From Cloacimonetes bacterium UBA5210 (GTDB lineage Bacteria > Cloacimonadota > Cloacimonadia > Cloacimonadales > Cloacimonadaceae): a stretch of 64,000 nt of DNA. Shown here piece after piece: positions 8,580 through 17,809 of the stretch; position 1 is the first letter of the stretch, and the number at the start of each line of letters is the position of its first letter. A model generated the notes under the pieces. It worked only from the letters and a program-made list of their open reading frames with translations, was not told where the DNA came from and searched no databases. The DNA lies in assembly GCA_002412625.1 (NCBI GenBank), contig DHVK01000012.1, positions 1 through 64,000 on the forward strand, given 5' to 3'. The position numbers and the translations under genes are program-made.

Positions 8580-9782
8580 ATGAACTTTGAAAATGAACTG
8601 AAGATAATCACCAAGAGCGCGGAAGAGATCATCCCGCTGGAAGAACTGAAAGCCAAGCTGGCAAAGAGCGCCAAGACCGCTAAACCGCTGCGCGTCAAAT
8701 ATGGCATCGATCCCACCGGTCACGAGATTCACATCGGGCATTTGGTACCGATCCGCAAGATGCGTGATTTTCAGGATCTGGGGCATACCGGAGTGATCAT
8801 CATTGGCGACTTTACCGCCCAAATCGGGGATCCCACCGGCAGAGACGATTCTCGCCCACCGCTATCTCACGAACAGATCAAGATCAACAGCGAAAGATAT
8901 ATGGACCAGCTATATACCATCCTGAAACCGGAACAAACCGAAATCCGCTATCAGAGCGAATGGTTCGGAAAAATGGGCATGGCCGAAGTGCTGAAGCTCC
9001 TGGGGAAATTCACGCTGGCACAGTTTATGGCGCACGACACATTCCGCAACCGCTATGAACAGGGGCTCTCGCTGGGTATGCACGAACTGATGTATCCGGT
9101 GTTGCAGGGCTATGACTCGGTGGCGATCGAAAGCGATGTGGAGCTTGGTGCCACAGAACAGAAATTCAATATCCTCTGCGGGCGCGATATGCAACGCTAT
9201 TTTGGGATGGAACAGCAGATCGCGGTGCTTTCACCGATCCTGTTGGGCACCGATGGGGTGAATAAGATGGGCAAATCCCTGAACAACTACATCGCGGTGT
9301 TTGATGTTCCTTCCGAGAAATTCGGTAAAGTGATGTCCATCCCGGATAGCCTGATCATGAATTACTACACCTACGCCACATCCTACGATGCCGATCAATT
9401 GGACCAAGTAAAACAGGCCCTCGCCGGGGAAACAAACCCGATGATTCTGAAAAAACAACTGGCCTGGGAGATCGTAAGCCTGTATCATGGCGCGGAAGAA
9501 GCCGACAAAGCCCGGGAAGGCTTTGAAAAGCTGTTCTCCAAAAAAGAGATTCCGGACGAGATGCCGGACTATGAGGTGACCGAGAGTAGCCTCAAGATCG
9601 TGCAGCTCTTGGTGCAAAGCGGATTATGCGCGACCAACGGCGAAGCTAAACGCTTGATTCAGGGCGGGGGTGTGAGCCTGGATGGTGAGAAAATCACCGG
9701 CTTCGATAGCGAAGTATCCCTTGCCGACGGTGCCGTGCTGCGAGCCGGGAAACGCAAATTCATCCGGATCAAGAGATTATGA
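8580..9782 (+). CDS. tyrS: Tyrosine--tRNA ligase
   Basis: Class I aminoacyl-tRNA synthetase that charges tRNA-Tyr; cytoplasmic. It has 400 residues, the usual size. The class I signatures are both present: HIGH within DPTGHEIHIGH and a KMSKS-type loop KMGKS at residues 229-233. The C-terminal 60 or so residues (GLCATNGEAKRLIQGGGVSLDGEKI) form an S4-like RNA-binding domain. The start ATG has CAGGAAGA 6 bp upstream. The next gene, a membrane protease, begins 7 bp after the stop, so the two are probably co-transcribed. Confidence 0.97.
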   Translation: MNFENELKIITKSAEEIIPLEELKAKLAKSAKTAKPLRVKYGIDPTGHEIHIGHLVPIRKMRDFQDLGHTGVIIIGDFTAQIGDPTGRDDSRPPLSHEQIKINSERYMDQLYTILKPEQTEIRYQSEWFGKMGMAEVLKLLGKFTLAQFMAHDTFRNRYEQGLSLGMHELMYPVLQGYDSVAIESDVELGATEQKFNILCGRDMQRYFGMEQQIAVLSPILLGTDGVNKMGKSLNNYIAVFDVPSEKFGKVMSIPDSLIMNYYTYATSYDADQLDQVKQALAGETNPMILKKQLAWEIVSLYHGAEEADKAREGFEKLFSKKEIPDEMPDYEVTESSLKIVQLLVQSGLCATNGEAKRLIQGGGVSLDGEKITGFDSEVSLADGAVLRAGKRKFIRIKRL

Positions 9783-9789
9783 GAGGTAA

Positions 9790-10431
9790 ATGTTGAATCT
9801 GAATAGCCTCATCAGCAATGCCGCGATCATCCTGATGGTGTTTTATAGCATCATCATTCACGAAGTAAGCCATGCCTTTGCCGCCTTTGCTTTGGGGGAC
9901 GATTCTGCCCAAAGAGCCGGTCGCCTGAGCTTCAATCCGAAAAAGCATATCGATCCCTTTGGTACTGTGATATTACCCTTAATCCTGTACTTCAGCGCGG
10001 GATTCATCTACGGGTATGCCAAGCCGGTGCCCTTTAACCCTTATAACTTTCGCAATCAAAAGCGTGATGCCGGACTCACCGCGCTGGCCGGGCCGGTCTC
10101 GAACATCCTGATCGCCATCGTGCTGAGCGTGATCTTCCATCTTGCGGGATCACAGTCCTTTATCCAGAATATCCTGTTTTATGTGATCTTTCTGAATCTA
10201 CTGCTGGCCTTTTTCAATCTGATCCCGGTGCCGCCTTTGGATGGCTCCAAGGTGCTGGGCATGTTTCTGAGCGATCAGGCTTACTTCAGATGGACAGCGC
10301 AGGAACGCAAGGGCATGATCTATCTCTTTGCCATCATTGTCGGTTCCAACCTCTTGGGCCTGAATCTGATCGGCAGGCTGATCCTGCCGCCGGTGGCTTT
10401 TGTGATGCGGCTTTTGGGTATGCCGGTATAA
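9790..10431 (+). CDS. Site-2 protease family (M50) membrane metalloprotease
   Basis: Polytopic inner-membrane protein of 213 residues, similar to the short YwhC/Rce-like M50 group without a PDZ domain. The zinc site is visible: HEVSH in IIIHEVSHAFAAFALGD (HExxH), and the second metal-binding motif NLIPVPPLDGSKVL carries the expected Asp. About five hydrophobic segments surround them. Family members cleave substrates inside the membrane; the substrate here cannot be read from the sequence. A GAGAGG ribosome-binding site overlaps the tyrS stop, which suggests co-transcription. Confidence 0.9.
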   Translation: MLNLNSLISNAAIILMVFYSIIIHEVSHAFAAFALGDDSAQRAGRLSFNPKKHIDPFGTVILPLILYFSAGFIYGYAKPVPFNPYNFRNQKRDAGLTALAGPVSNILIAIVLSVIFHLAGSQSFIQNILFYVIFLNLLLAFFNLIPVPPLDGSKVLGMFLSDQAYFRWTAQERKGMIYLFAIIVGSNLLGLNLIGRLILPPVAFVMRLLGMPV

Positions 10432-10493
10432 GCGCTGATTAAGCGATCATCAATCTTTTAAACAATCAAAAATAAACATTAATGGAGAACACA

Positions 10494-11915
10494 ATGGACC
10501 AGAAAACACTGTTGAACACAATTTCCGAACACGAGATCAGGGCAATCGACCTGAAGTATTGCGGGCTGGATGGAAAGTGGTATCACATCACATTCCCCGC
10601 CGGCAGAATCGAGAACGTCTTGCAACGCGGAGTGCCCTTCGACGGCTCTTCGATTCCCGGAATGCGGAGCGTGGAAAGCGGAGACATGGTGCTGATGCCG
10701 GATATCAGTACCGCGCAGATCGATCCTTTCTACGAGACCCCCACCCTGCGCATGATCTGCTCAATTTGCGATGCGGAGACCAGGATCGGGATCAAGAAAG
10801 ACCCTCGCAGCGTGGCTTTGCGGGCTCATGAATATATGAAAAGCACCAAGATCGCGGATAAATCCACCTGGATTCCGGAGCTGGAATATCACCTGTTTGA
10901 TACCGCGCAGTTCTTTTCCGATCCCTTCTCCAGCGGCTATACATTCAGTTCCAGCGAGTGCAAAGACTCTCTGCCGGAAGATCATGACGATCTGGATGGC
11001 CTCAGCAGGCAGGACGTGAAGGGCTACCATGCTGACACGCCGTTTGACCGCTTCTACGAAATTCGCCAGGAGATGGTGGATACCATGGAAGATATGGGCA
11101 TCATGGTGCGCTATCATCATCACGAAGTGGGGCTATCCTCACAACAGGAAATCGAGACCGAACTGCTGGATTTCCCCAAGATTTGCGACGATACCATGGT
11201 GATGAAGGACATCATCCGCAGAACCGCCCTGGAATATGGCCTGACCGCGACATTCATGCCCAAACCGGTTCACAACCACGCCGGTAATGGGATGCACTTC
11301 CACATGATGCTGCACAAAAACGGGAAGAACATATTCTACAAAGAGGGTGGATATGCCGATCTCTCTGAAGAAGCGATCTGGTTCATCGGTGGCATCCTGT
11401 ATCACGGACGCGCGCTGGTGGCCTTCACAAATCCCTCTACAAACAGTTTCAAACGACTGCTGCCCGGTTTTGAAGCGCCTGTGAAGTTGTTCTACGGCCT
11501 GGCAAATCGCTCCGCGGCGATCCGCATTCCCAAATATGCTAACCTTCCGGAAGACAAACGCTTTGAATTCCGCACCGGCGACGCTACCTGTAACCCTTAT
11601 CTGGCGATGAGCGCAATTCTGCTGGCAGGCCTGGACGGGATCAAAAACAAGATTGACCCGGCTAAGCATAACCTGGGACCCTTCGACGATAACGTCTATG
11701 CCTGGAGTGAAGAGAAAAAGGCTCAATTGCTCTCGATTCCTGCGGATCTGGCGGAAGCCATGCAAGCTCTGAGAGACGATCATGAGTTTCTTCTGGCCGG
11801 AGATGTTTTTAACGAAGAGTTGATAGAAAGCCACATCAAGCTAAAACTCGCAGAGCATGAGGCTTTGGCGGCTCGTCCGCATCCTCATGAAATGATGTTG
11901 TACTATAATCTGTAA
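10494..11915 (+). CDS. glnA: Glutamine synthetase, type I
   Basis: Makes glutamine from glutamate, ammonia and ATP; the main route of ammonium assimilation. The product is 473 residues, close to the usual 469. Start ATG 10494 is preferred over the in-frame ATG at 10482 because GGAG at 10484-10487 sits 6 bp before it. Visible motifs are FDGSSIPG, MPKPVHNHAGNGMHFH (nucleotide/metal-binding region) and the Glu-rich RFEFRTGDATCNPYLAMSA segment. A tyrosine (DDNVYAW) lies near the position of the adenylylated tyrosine (NLYDL) of the E. coli enzyme. Whether it is modified cannot be told, because no adenylyltransferase gene is in the window. No PII gene is adjacent. Confidence 0.96.
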   Translation: MDQKTLLNTISEHEIRAIDLKYCGLDGKWYHITFPAGRIENVLQRGVPFDGSSIPGMRSVESGDMVLMPDISTAQIDPFYETPTLRMICSICDAETRIGIKKDPRSVALRAHEYMKSTKIADKSTWIPELEYHLFDTAQFFSDPFSSGYTFSSSECKDSLPEDHDDLDGLSRQDVKGYHADTPFDRFYEIRQEMVDTMEDMGIMVRYHHHEVGLSSQQEIETELLDFPKICDDTMVMKDIIRRTALEYGLTATFMPKPVHNHAGNGMHFHMMLHKNGKNIFYKEGGYADLSEEAIWFIGGILYHGRALVAFTNPSTNSFKRLLPGFEAPVKLFYGLANRSAAIRIPKYANLPEDKRFEFRTGDATCNPYLAMSAILLAGLDGIKNKIDPAKHNLGPFDDNVYAWSEEKKAQLLSIPADLAEAMQALRDDHEFLLAGDVFNEELIESHIKLKLAEHEALAARPHPHEMMLYYNL

Positions 11916-11975
11916 TACTTTCGGAACGATACTTGCATTAGGAATAGGTAAATCCAACCCAGTTGAGGAAAGCCA

Positions 11976-14900
11976 ATGAAGAAATTATTAATGCTGATGC
12001 TCGCGAGCCTGTTATGTGGGCTTGCGTTTGCCGCAGGAGCAGATAATGCTCCCACCTCGCTCAAATCCGCATTTGAGATTCAGCAACAAGTTAGCGGTAG
12101 CATGGAGATAGACTTCCATCTGCCTCAATACCGGATAGTTGCCGAAGAATCCAATGGACAGACCTATCACCGCATAGATCTGCCCGGAGCCGGCACTCTG
12201 ATGAAGAGTGGTCTACCGGACTTGCCCGTGATAACCACCTCTATCGCGATCCCGTATCAAGGCGGAATCAATATCGAAGTGATCAACTCTCAGCAGAGCA
12301 TAATCACCCAATATAACGCTTACCCCCTCCAACAGGGTGCGGAGCTGGAAAGCCCCAAAACCTTTGTCCAAAATGCAGAATACTATAGCAGTGGCGGGGC
12401 ATATCCCGCCGCTGCCATTGAATACAGCGACCCGATGATCCTGCGTGATTTCCGGATTGTAACCCTGCAAGTGAACCCCTTCAGCTACAATCCCATCACG
12501 AATGAGCTCACTGTGCACACCGATATCCGGATGCGCGTGAACTATACCAATGAAGCCGGAATCAATGAATTGCCCACCCCGGTGCAATATGTATCCCCGG
12601 CCTTCGATAAGATTTACTCGTCCATCATCCAAAACTATGATGACTATCGCAGCCTGATGATCGCGAACACACCTCCGCGCTACCTGATTATTCATGGTAA
12701 CACCACAGACGCGGCCTTTCTTGCTTCCCTGAATCTGTATGCCACCTGGAAGCGGCAAAAGGGCGCGGACGTGGATATCGCTACTACCGCCGCGAACAGC
12801 GCAGGCAGCTCGACTTCCAGCATTCAGACTTATATCCGCGGTCGATACAACAACCCCTCCACCCGTCCGGATTTCGTGATCCTGATTGGGGATACAGGCG
12901 GCAGCTATGCCATTCCTGCCTTCACTAACAATGGTGGGGGATCGGATTATCCCTTTACTCACATGAACACCGGAGACATCTTGGGCGATCTCTTTGTGGG
13001 CAGAATCTCGGTAGAAAACCTCAATCAATTCCTGGTAGTGCTGGAAAAGATCTATATGTATGAACGCGACATGGATCTTGATACTGCAGACTGGATGAAC
13101 CATATGCTACTGGTGGGTGACAATCAGCCTTCCGGTATCTCCACCATGTATATCAGCAAATACATCAAGGAGATGGCGGTTGAAGAGAACCCGGACAACA
13201 CCTTTACGGAGTTTTACGGTCCGGATTTCAACAGCTTTGTTTCCGGCATCAATGCGGCGTTTAACCAAGGTATTAGCTTCTACAGCTTCCGGGGTTACAT
13301 AGATTTCAGCCCGCCCTCAGAAAGCGCGCTGTTCAACGGCTTCAAGCTTCCTCATGCAGTGATCATCACCTGCGCCACCGGAAACTATGCTAATGGCTTG
13401 GGAGAAACCGAACAGATGATCCGTTACGGCACCACGGCTGCTCCCAAAGGCTCGGTTACCGCAGTGGGCATGAGCACTGCCTCCACCCACACGACCTTCA
13501 ACAACGTGCTGCATGGCGGTATCTTCGAAGGCATCTATGCCCGGGGAATGCGCACTATGGGCGAGGCTGTTTTGCACGGTCAGCTTTACATGAACGAGAT
13601 GTTTGGCGTATCATCTCCCGTAAACGCGGAGAAGTTCTCCCATTGGTGTAACCTGATGGGTGACCCCACCATGGAAGTGTATGTGGGAATCCCTGATTAT
13701 TTCCAGATTACAACAGACGACATGATCCCTCTGGGCTTGAGACTTCTGGATGTGGCAGTGCGCAATGGGGACAATGAGCCCGTTGAAGGCGCATCCGTAG
13801 TGCTTTCTTTGGGCACCACGATCCTTTCCCGCGGCTATACCGACACCGAAGGCAACGTGATCCTGATCCTTCCGGAAACAATGGATACCGGTCTTGCCGA
13901 GCTCACCATTCACAAGCACAATTTTAAACCGCTGCAATCTTTTGTCAGCATCGAAAGCATCGCCACCTTGGTCCCCGGTGACATCGTAATTGACGACGAT
14001 AACTCCGGTGCCTCCATGGGCAACGGCAACGGCTTGGCCTCTGCCGGAGAAAGCCTGGAGATTTACTTTGGGCTGCACAACACCGGCTCTTCCGCTCTGG
14101 AAAACGTTAGCGGCACAGTTGTCAGTGATAGCCCCTGGGTAACCATCGTGAGTAACTCCATTTCATACCCCACCATCCCTGCAAACGGCAATGCAAACAA
14201 CCTTGGTCCGCTGGTCGTGGAGATTGATCCCGCTACCCCACATCAGACCATGTTGAGACTGCATTTGCTGCTCACAGACGGTTCCGGCACCAGTTATGAT
14301 GTCTCTGAATTCATCCCGGTGGAATCTCCGGTGATTGATTTCGTCTCGCTCACCATTCCCGGAGACGGCATCCTCAACCCGGATGATACTGCCGATATCA
14401 CCGTCAGCTTGAAGAACATCGGCCCGGTACCGGTATCTGATGTTTATGCCAGACTTTATACGCACAACGATCTGCTTTCCGTGGTCAACAACACTGCCTA
14501 CATCGGGGATCTCACCGATTCAAATACGGTGCTTACCGGAAGCTTCCAGATCTGGCAGCGTCCGGAAACCCTGCCCGGCATGCAGATGCCTTTGTATGTC
14601 AGGTTGTATAATGAAGCCGGTTTCGAGCAGATCGTGGATTTCAACCTGAATGTGGGTTCTGTGGATTCTGATACTCCTCTGGGTCCGGATAGTTACGGCT
14701 ATGTAATCTACGACTGGACTGACCCCTATTATCAAGACATGACAGCCTTCAACTGGGTATCAATTGCTCCTTCTGCCGGCGGTTTGGGCACATCCTTACC
14801 GATTTCCGATATATACAACTCCGGCAACGAGGGAGACCAGGTGGGAGCGCAATCTCTGGCTGTGGTTGATCTACCCTTCCCCTTCCAGTACTATGGCAGG

Positions 14901-17417
14901 CTTTACGACCAAATTACGGTATGTTCCAACGGCTTCATCGCCATGGGCGTTACAGAAAATGCTGAATTCCGCAACTTCCGCTTACCTGGCGCAATGGGCC
15001 CTAGCCCCATGATCGCCCCCTTCTGGGACGACCTGGCAACCCACAGCGGTAGCGGTATATATTACTTGTTCGACCGTGCCAATCACTCATTCATCGTGGA
15101 ATGGAACAACTTATTCAACGGTAAAAACGGGACATCACCAGAAACCTTCCAAGTGATTCTCTATGATCAGGCTATCTACAATACCAGCCTGGGTGACGGC
15201 CCCATCAAGTTCCAATATCACACATTCAACAACGTGGATTCGCAATCCGCAAACAGACACGGAAACTATGCCACCATCGGGATCGAAGATCACACCGGCA
15301 CCCGTGGTTTGGAATACACCTTCAACAATATCTATGCCCCCGCGGCCGCCCCGCTCTCTCATGGCAAAGCACTTTATATTACAAATGTGCCCACCTATTA
15401 TGAAGCGGCGAACCTGCTGATCGCAAACACCTATCTTCAGGATGCCAACAACGTGGTGGAACCCGGTGAAACGGTTAGCCTCGGTGTGCGTCTGGAAAAC
15501 ACCGGAAACCTTCTCGCGCAGGATATTAGCGCTGAGTTAACGACCATGGATCCCTACATCACGATGGTATCTTCCTCCAGCGAATATTACCCTCTGGAAT
15601 CCGGCGAAAGCGGTGTAAACCGCAGCCCCTTCAAGTTCACCGTTGCTGAAGACTGCCCCGCGGGCCGCGTAATCAGCTTCCAACTCCATGTTGAAGCTGG
15701 TGATGCATCCTGGGATCGTGCTTTCTCCATCCAAGTGAACTCTGCCAAACTCCAATACCACTCCTTCATGATCAACGATTATGATGCCAATTTCAACGGC
15801 ATCATCGACCCCGAAGAAGAGGTGCAGATCATCGTGAACCTGCGCAACTCCAGCGATGTGGAAGCCCGCAACGTGATGGCTATGCTCAGCAGTGAAGTGG
15901 CGAATCTCACTATCTTCAACCCTGAAATCTCCGGGATCAACATCGGGCCAAACCAGATCATGCAAATCGCTTTCAATGTCGATTTTGAAGGAACCACGAT
16001 CACGGAAGATTATGTAACATTCAACCTCAGTGCCACTCCAGAAAGCGGAGAAGGAATGGAAGTGCAGCTGCACATCCCCTACAATCTGCCCAATATAGTG
16101 CATAGATTCGATATCAACAATGGTGGCTTCATCTCCGAGACCGGTTGGACCTGGGGAGTTCCACAAAATGTGACTGCCTATAGCGGCGACAAAGTCTGGG
16201 CGACAAACCTCAGCGGCGAGTATCCCATCAACATTCAGTATCACCTCTATACCCCGCGCTATACCCTGCAAGAAGGCAGCCAGCTGAGCTTCATGCACTA
16301 CTATGGCACCGAAGCCAATTATGACGGTGTAAACGTAGCTATCTCCACAAATGGCGGTAATGCCTGGACCATCATCACCCCTGCCGGTGGCTACAACGGC
16401 TCCGGAATCGCCGGCTTGAACATGGAAAGCGGTTGGACCGGGAACAGTAATGCCTGGGTTCCCGCCAGCTTCGATCTTGCCACCTATGCGAACCAGGAAG
16501 TGATGTTCCGCTTCCGCCTGGGCTCAAACGGTGTGACAAACGGCATTGGCTGGCTCATTGATGACTTCCAGCTAAGCAACGTGAACCTGAAAACCGGCTT
16601 CTTGCATGGCATGGTTTACCCGAGCTCCGGAATGAGCCCGGAACTGGCCACGGTGATGTCTTCCACAAGATATTCCACCAGACCAAAAGCTGACGGTAAC
16701 TTCAGATTGTTCCTGCCCAACGGCACCCACTCCGTGACCGCCTCAATGCCCTATCACCAAAGCTCCAGCCTGAATAACTTCCAGATCAGCATCGAATCAC
16801 CGGTTGCGCAAACCGAGTTTACACTGATCGATCTGCCCGGAGTAAGCAGCCTGCAATATGATCTCAGTAACGACTCTGTGCAGCTGACCCTGAGCTGGAA
16901 CGAGCCTTCAGACCCCGTGTTGCCGGTTACGGGTTACAAAGTTTACAAACGCTTCAATTCCGGTCCCTACGAAGTGATGCAGAACTCTGCGCAGATATCA
17001 TATACCGAGGATCGCACCTTGGAAGGCAGCTACTACTACTATGTCACCACCCTTTATGGTGATTTTGAAGGTAGCCCCTCCGATGTCTTGATGCTGGGAA
17101 ATCCCTTTGTAAGCAACATGGATGACATGGTTCCCGGAATGAAGACGGCGCTGGATGTAAACTATCCGAACCCCTTCAATCCCACCACAACCATCTCTTT
17201 CAGCCTCGCTGAATCGGCACGCGCGAGCTTGAAGATTTATAACACCAAAGGCCAGCTTGTTCGCCAGTTGCTGAATTCCGATCTGGCATCGGGCAAGCAC
17301 CACCTGGTCTGGGATGGTCGCGATAGCAACGGTCGTCCGGTATCTTCCGGCTTATACCTCTATCGCCTGAGCACCAAAAACTTCAGCCAGACTCGCAAGA
17401 TGATGCTGATGAAATAA
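11976..17417 (+). CDS. Secreted C25 (gingipain-like) peptidase homologue with C-terminal sorting domain
   Basis: 1813-residue exported protein. Signal peptide MKKLLMLMLASLLCGLAFA; a propeptide-like region to about residue 210; a C25 peptidase-type domain at about 220-570; Ig/CARDB-like beta domains; a MAM/jelly-roll-like domain (GWTWGVPQNVT onward); a fibronectin III domain near 1615-1710; and a C-terminal FlgD-like sorting domain from about 1725 (NYPNPFNPTTTISF) ending in KMMLMK. That last domain indicates type IX secretion in this group. The candidate catalytic Cys is C466 (VIITCATGN). The His-Gly segment of gingipains (GHG) appears as SFRGY with R439, so the general base may be missing or elsewhere. 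AGGAAAG precedes the ATG. The function is a surface protease or an inactive adhesin. Confidence 0.82.
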   Translation: MKKLLMLMLASLLCGLAFAAGADNAPTSLKSAFEIQQQVSGSMEIDFHLPQYRIVAEESNGQTYHRIDLPGAGTLMKSGLPDLPVITTSIAIPYQGGINIEVINSQQSIITQYNAYPLQQGAELESPKTFVQNAEYYSSGGAYPAAAIEYSDPMILRDFRIVTLQVNPFSYNPITNELTVHTDIRMRVNYTNEAGINELPTPVQYVSPAFDKIYSSIIQNYDDYRSLMIANTPPRYLIIHGNTTDAAFLASLNLYATWKRQKGADVDIATTAANSAGSSTSSIQTYIRGRYNNPSTRPDFVILIGDTGGSYAIPAFTNNGGGSDYPFTHMNTGDILGDLFVGRISVENLNQFLVVLEKIYMYERDMDLDTADWMNHMLLVGDNQPSGISTMYISKYIKEMAVEENPDNTFTEFYGPDFNSFVSGINAAFNQGISFYSFRGYIDFSPPSESALFNGFKLPHAVIITCATGNYANGLGETEQMIRYGTTAAPKGSVTAVGMSTASTHTTFNNVLHGGIFEGIYARGMRTMGEAVLHGQLYMNEMFGVSSPVNAEKFSHWCNLMGDPTMEVYVGIPDYFQITTDDMIPLGLRLLDVAVRNGDNEPVEGASVVLSLGTTILSRGYTDTEGNVILILPETMDTGLAELTIHKHNFKPLQSFVSIESIATLVPGDIVIDDDNSGASMGNGNGLASAGESLEIYFGLHNTGSSALENVSGTVVSDSPWVTIVSNSISYPTIPANGNANNLGPLVVEIDPATPHQTMLRLHLLLTDGSGTSYDVSEFIPVESPVIDFVSLTIPGDGILNPDDTADITVSLKNIGPVPVSDVYARLYTHNDLLSVVNNTAYIGDLTDSNTVLTGSFQIWQRPETLPGMQMPLYVRLYNEAGFEQIVDFNLNVGSVDSDTPLGPDSYGYVIYDWTDPYYQDMTAFNWVSIAPSAGGLGTSLPISDIYNSGNEGDQVGAQSLAVVDLPFPFQYYGRLYDQITVCSNGFIAMGVTENAEFRNFRLPGAMGPSPMIAPFWDDLATHSGSGIYYLFDRANHSFIVEWNNLFNGKNGTSPETFQVILYDQAIYNTSLGDGPIKFQYHTFNNVDSQSANRHGNYATIGIEDHTGTRGLEYTFNNIYAPAAAPLSHGKALYITNVPTYYEAANLLIANTYLQDANNVVEPGETVSLGVRLENTGNLLAQDISAELTTMDPYITMVSSSSEYYPLESGESGVNRSPFKFTVAEDCPAGRVISFQLHVEAGDASWDRAFSIQVNSAKLQYHSFMINDYDANFNGIIDPEEEVQIIVNLRNSSDVEARNVMAMLSSEVANLTIFNPEISGINIGPNQIMQIAFNVDFEGTTITEDYVTFNLSATPESGEGMEVQLHIPYNLPNIVHRFDINNGGFISETGWTWGVPQNVTAYSGDKVWATNLSGEYPINIQYHLYTPRYTLQEGSQLSFMHYYGTEANYDGVNVAISTNGGNAWTIITPAGGYNGSGIAGLNMESGWTGNSNAWVPASFDLATYANQEVMFRFRLGSNGVTNGIGWLIDDFQLSNVNLKTGFLHGMVYPSSGMSPELATVMSSTRYSTRPKADGNFRLFLPNGTHSVTASMPYHQSSSLNNFQISIESPVAQTEFTLIDLPGVSSLQYDLSNDSVQLTLSWNEPSDPVLPVTGYKVYKRFNSGPYEVMQNSAQISYTEDRTLEGSYYYYVTTLYGDFEGSPSDVLMLGNPFVSNMDDMVPGMKTALDVNYPNPFNPTTTISFSLAESARASLKIYNTKGQLVRQLLNSDLASGKHHLVWDGRDSNGRPVSSGLYLYRLSTKNFSQTRKMMLMK

Positions 17418-17438
17418 TCACTCAATCCATTAATACAG

Positions 17439-17465
17439 AAGCCCTCGGTTTTGCCGGGGGCTTTT
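17439..17465 (+). terminator. Rho-independent terminator after the C25 peptidase gene
   Basis: A 10-bp stem (AAGCCCTCGG with CCGGGGGCTT, one wobble pair), loop TTTTG and a short T run. It lies 21 bp after the stop codon. Confidence 0.85.
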
Positions 17466-17601
17466 CCGTGTTTTGCGCAAAGTCTCGGGTGTTTCGTGTG
17501 CAGAGCCCGGAACGGGATCGCGGAATCCATTTTTTGCGCGGCTGTGTAAGTCAGCCCCAATCCATAAGCCCGGATTCCGTTCCCCGGCAGCATTTCTTCG
17601 G
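17466..17601. other. Gene-free interval before ssnA (first part)
   Basis: Part of the 392-bp gap between the peptidase and ssnA. No coding frame is supported. It has a degenerate inverted repeat around GGAATCC (near 17530) and GGATTCC (near 17573). The rest of the gap holds the dispersed repeat and the ssnA promoter. No riboswitch was recognised. Confidence 0.5.
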
Positions 17602-17682
17602 CTGAATTCAAGCTGGTTTCAAGCTGTAATAATCGTATGCCCACAGCTTGATAACAGCACAAAATCCGCTTAAACTCAGCTG
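17602..17682. repeat. Dispersed intergenic palindromic repeat, copy B
   Basis: The outer arms (GCTGAATTCAAGC and GCTTAAACTCAGC) are imperfect inverted repeats. The core carries GTAATAATCGTATG and CACAGCTTGATAACAGC. Its reverse complement aligns closely with copy C at 30.4 kb, and it is in the same orientation as copy D at 39.6 kb. Confidence 0.75.
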
Positions 17683-17750
17683 AAAAAATCTGGGGTGGAA
17701 CAGCCAAAGCCGGAAGCCCAATACACAAAAAAGCCAAAAGTAAAATCTGA

Positions 17751-17778
17751 TTGACAACTAAACTGCTTATTTTATAGT
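17751..17778 (+). promoter_or_regulatory. Predicted sigma70-type promoter of the ssnA-ygeY-xdh-ygeW cluster
   Basis: TTGACA at 17751-17756, a 16-bp spacer and TATAGT at 17773-17778 (5 of 6), followed 31 bp later by the ssnA ATG. This is the best promoter match in the window. No downstream gap up to 30.3 kb has a comparable one, so it may drive the whole cluster. Confidence 0.65.
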
Positions 17779-17809
17779 TGATTCCCCGATTTGAAAAAAA
17801 GGAAGAACT

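Noticed and set aside
12213..13103. Long minus-strand open frame (296 codons) opposite the C25 peptidase gene
   Set aside because: It is antisense to a gene with clear domains and has no recognisable protein motif; it reflects codon bias of the sense gene. The same holds for the long minus frames at 18197-20014 and 22952-24568.
17683..17809. Possible purine or molybdenum-cofactor riboswitch before ssnA
   Set aside because: The leader after the predicted start is only about 25-30 nt, too short for either aptamer, and no conserved core was seen.
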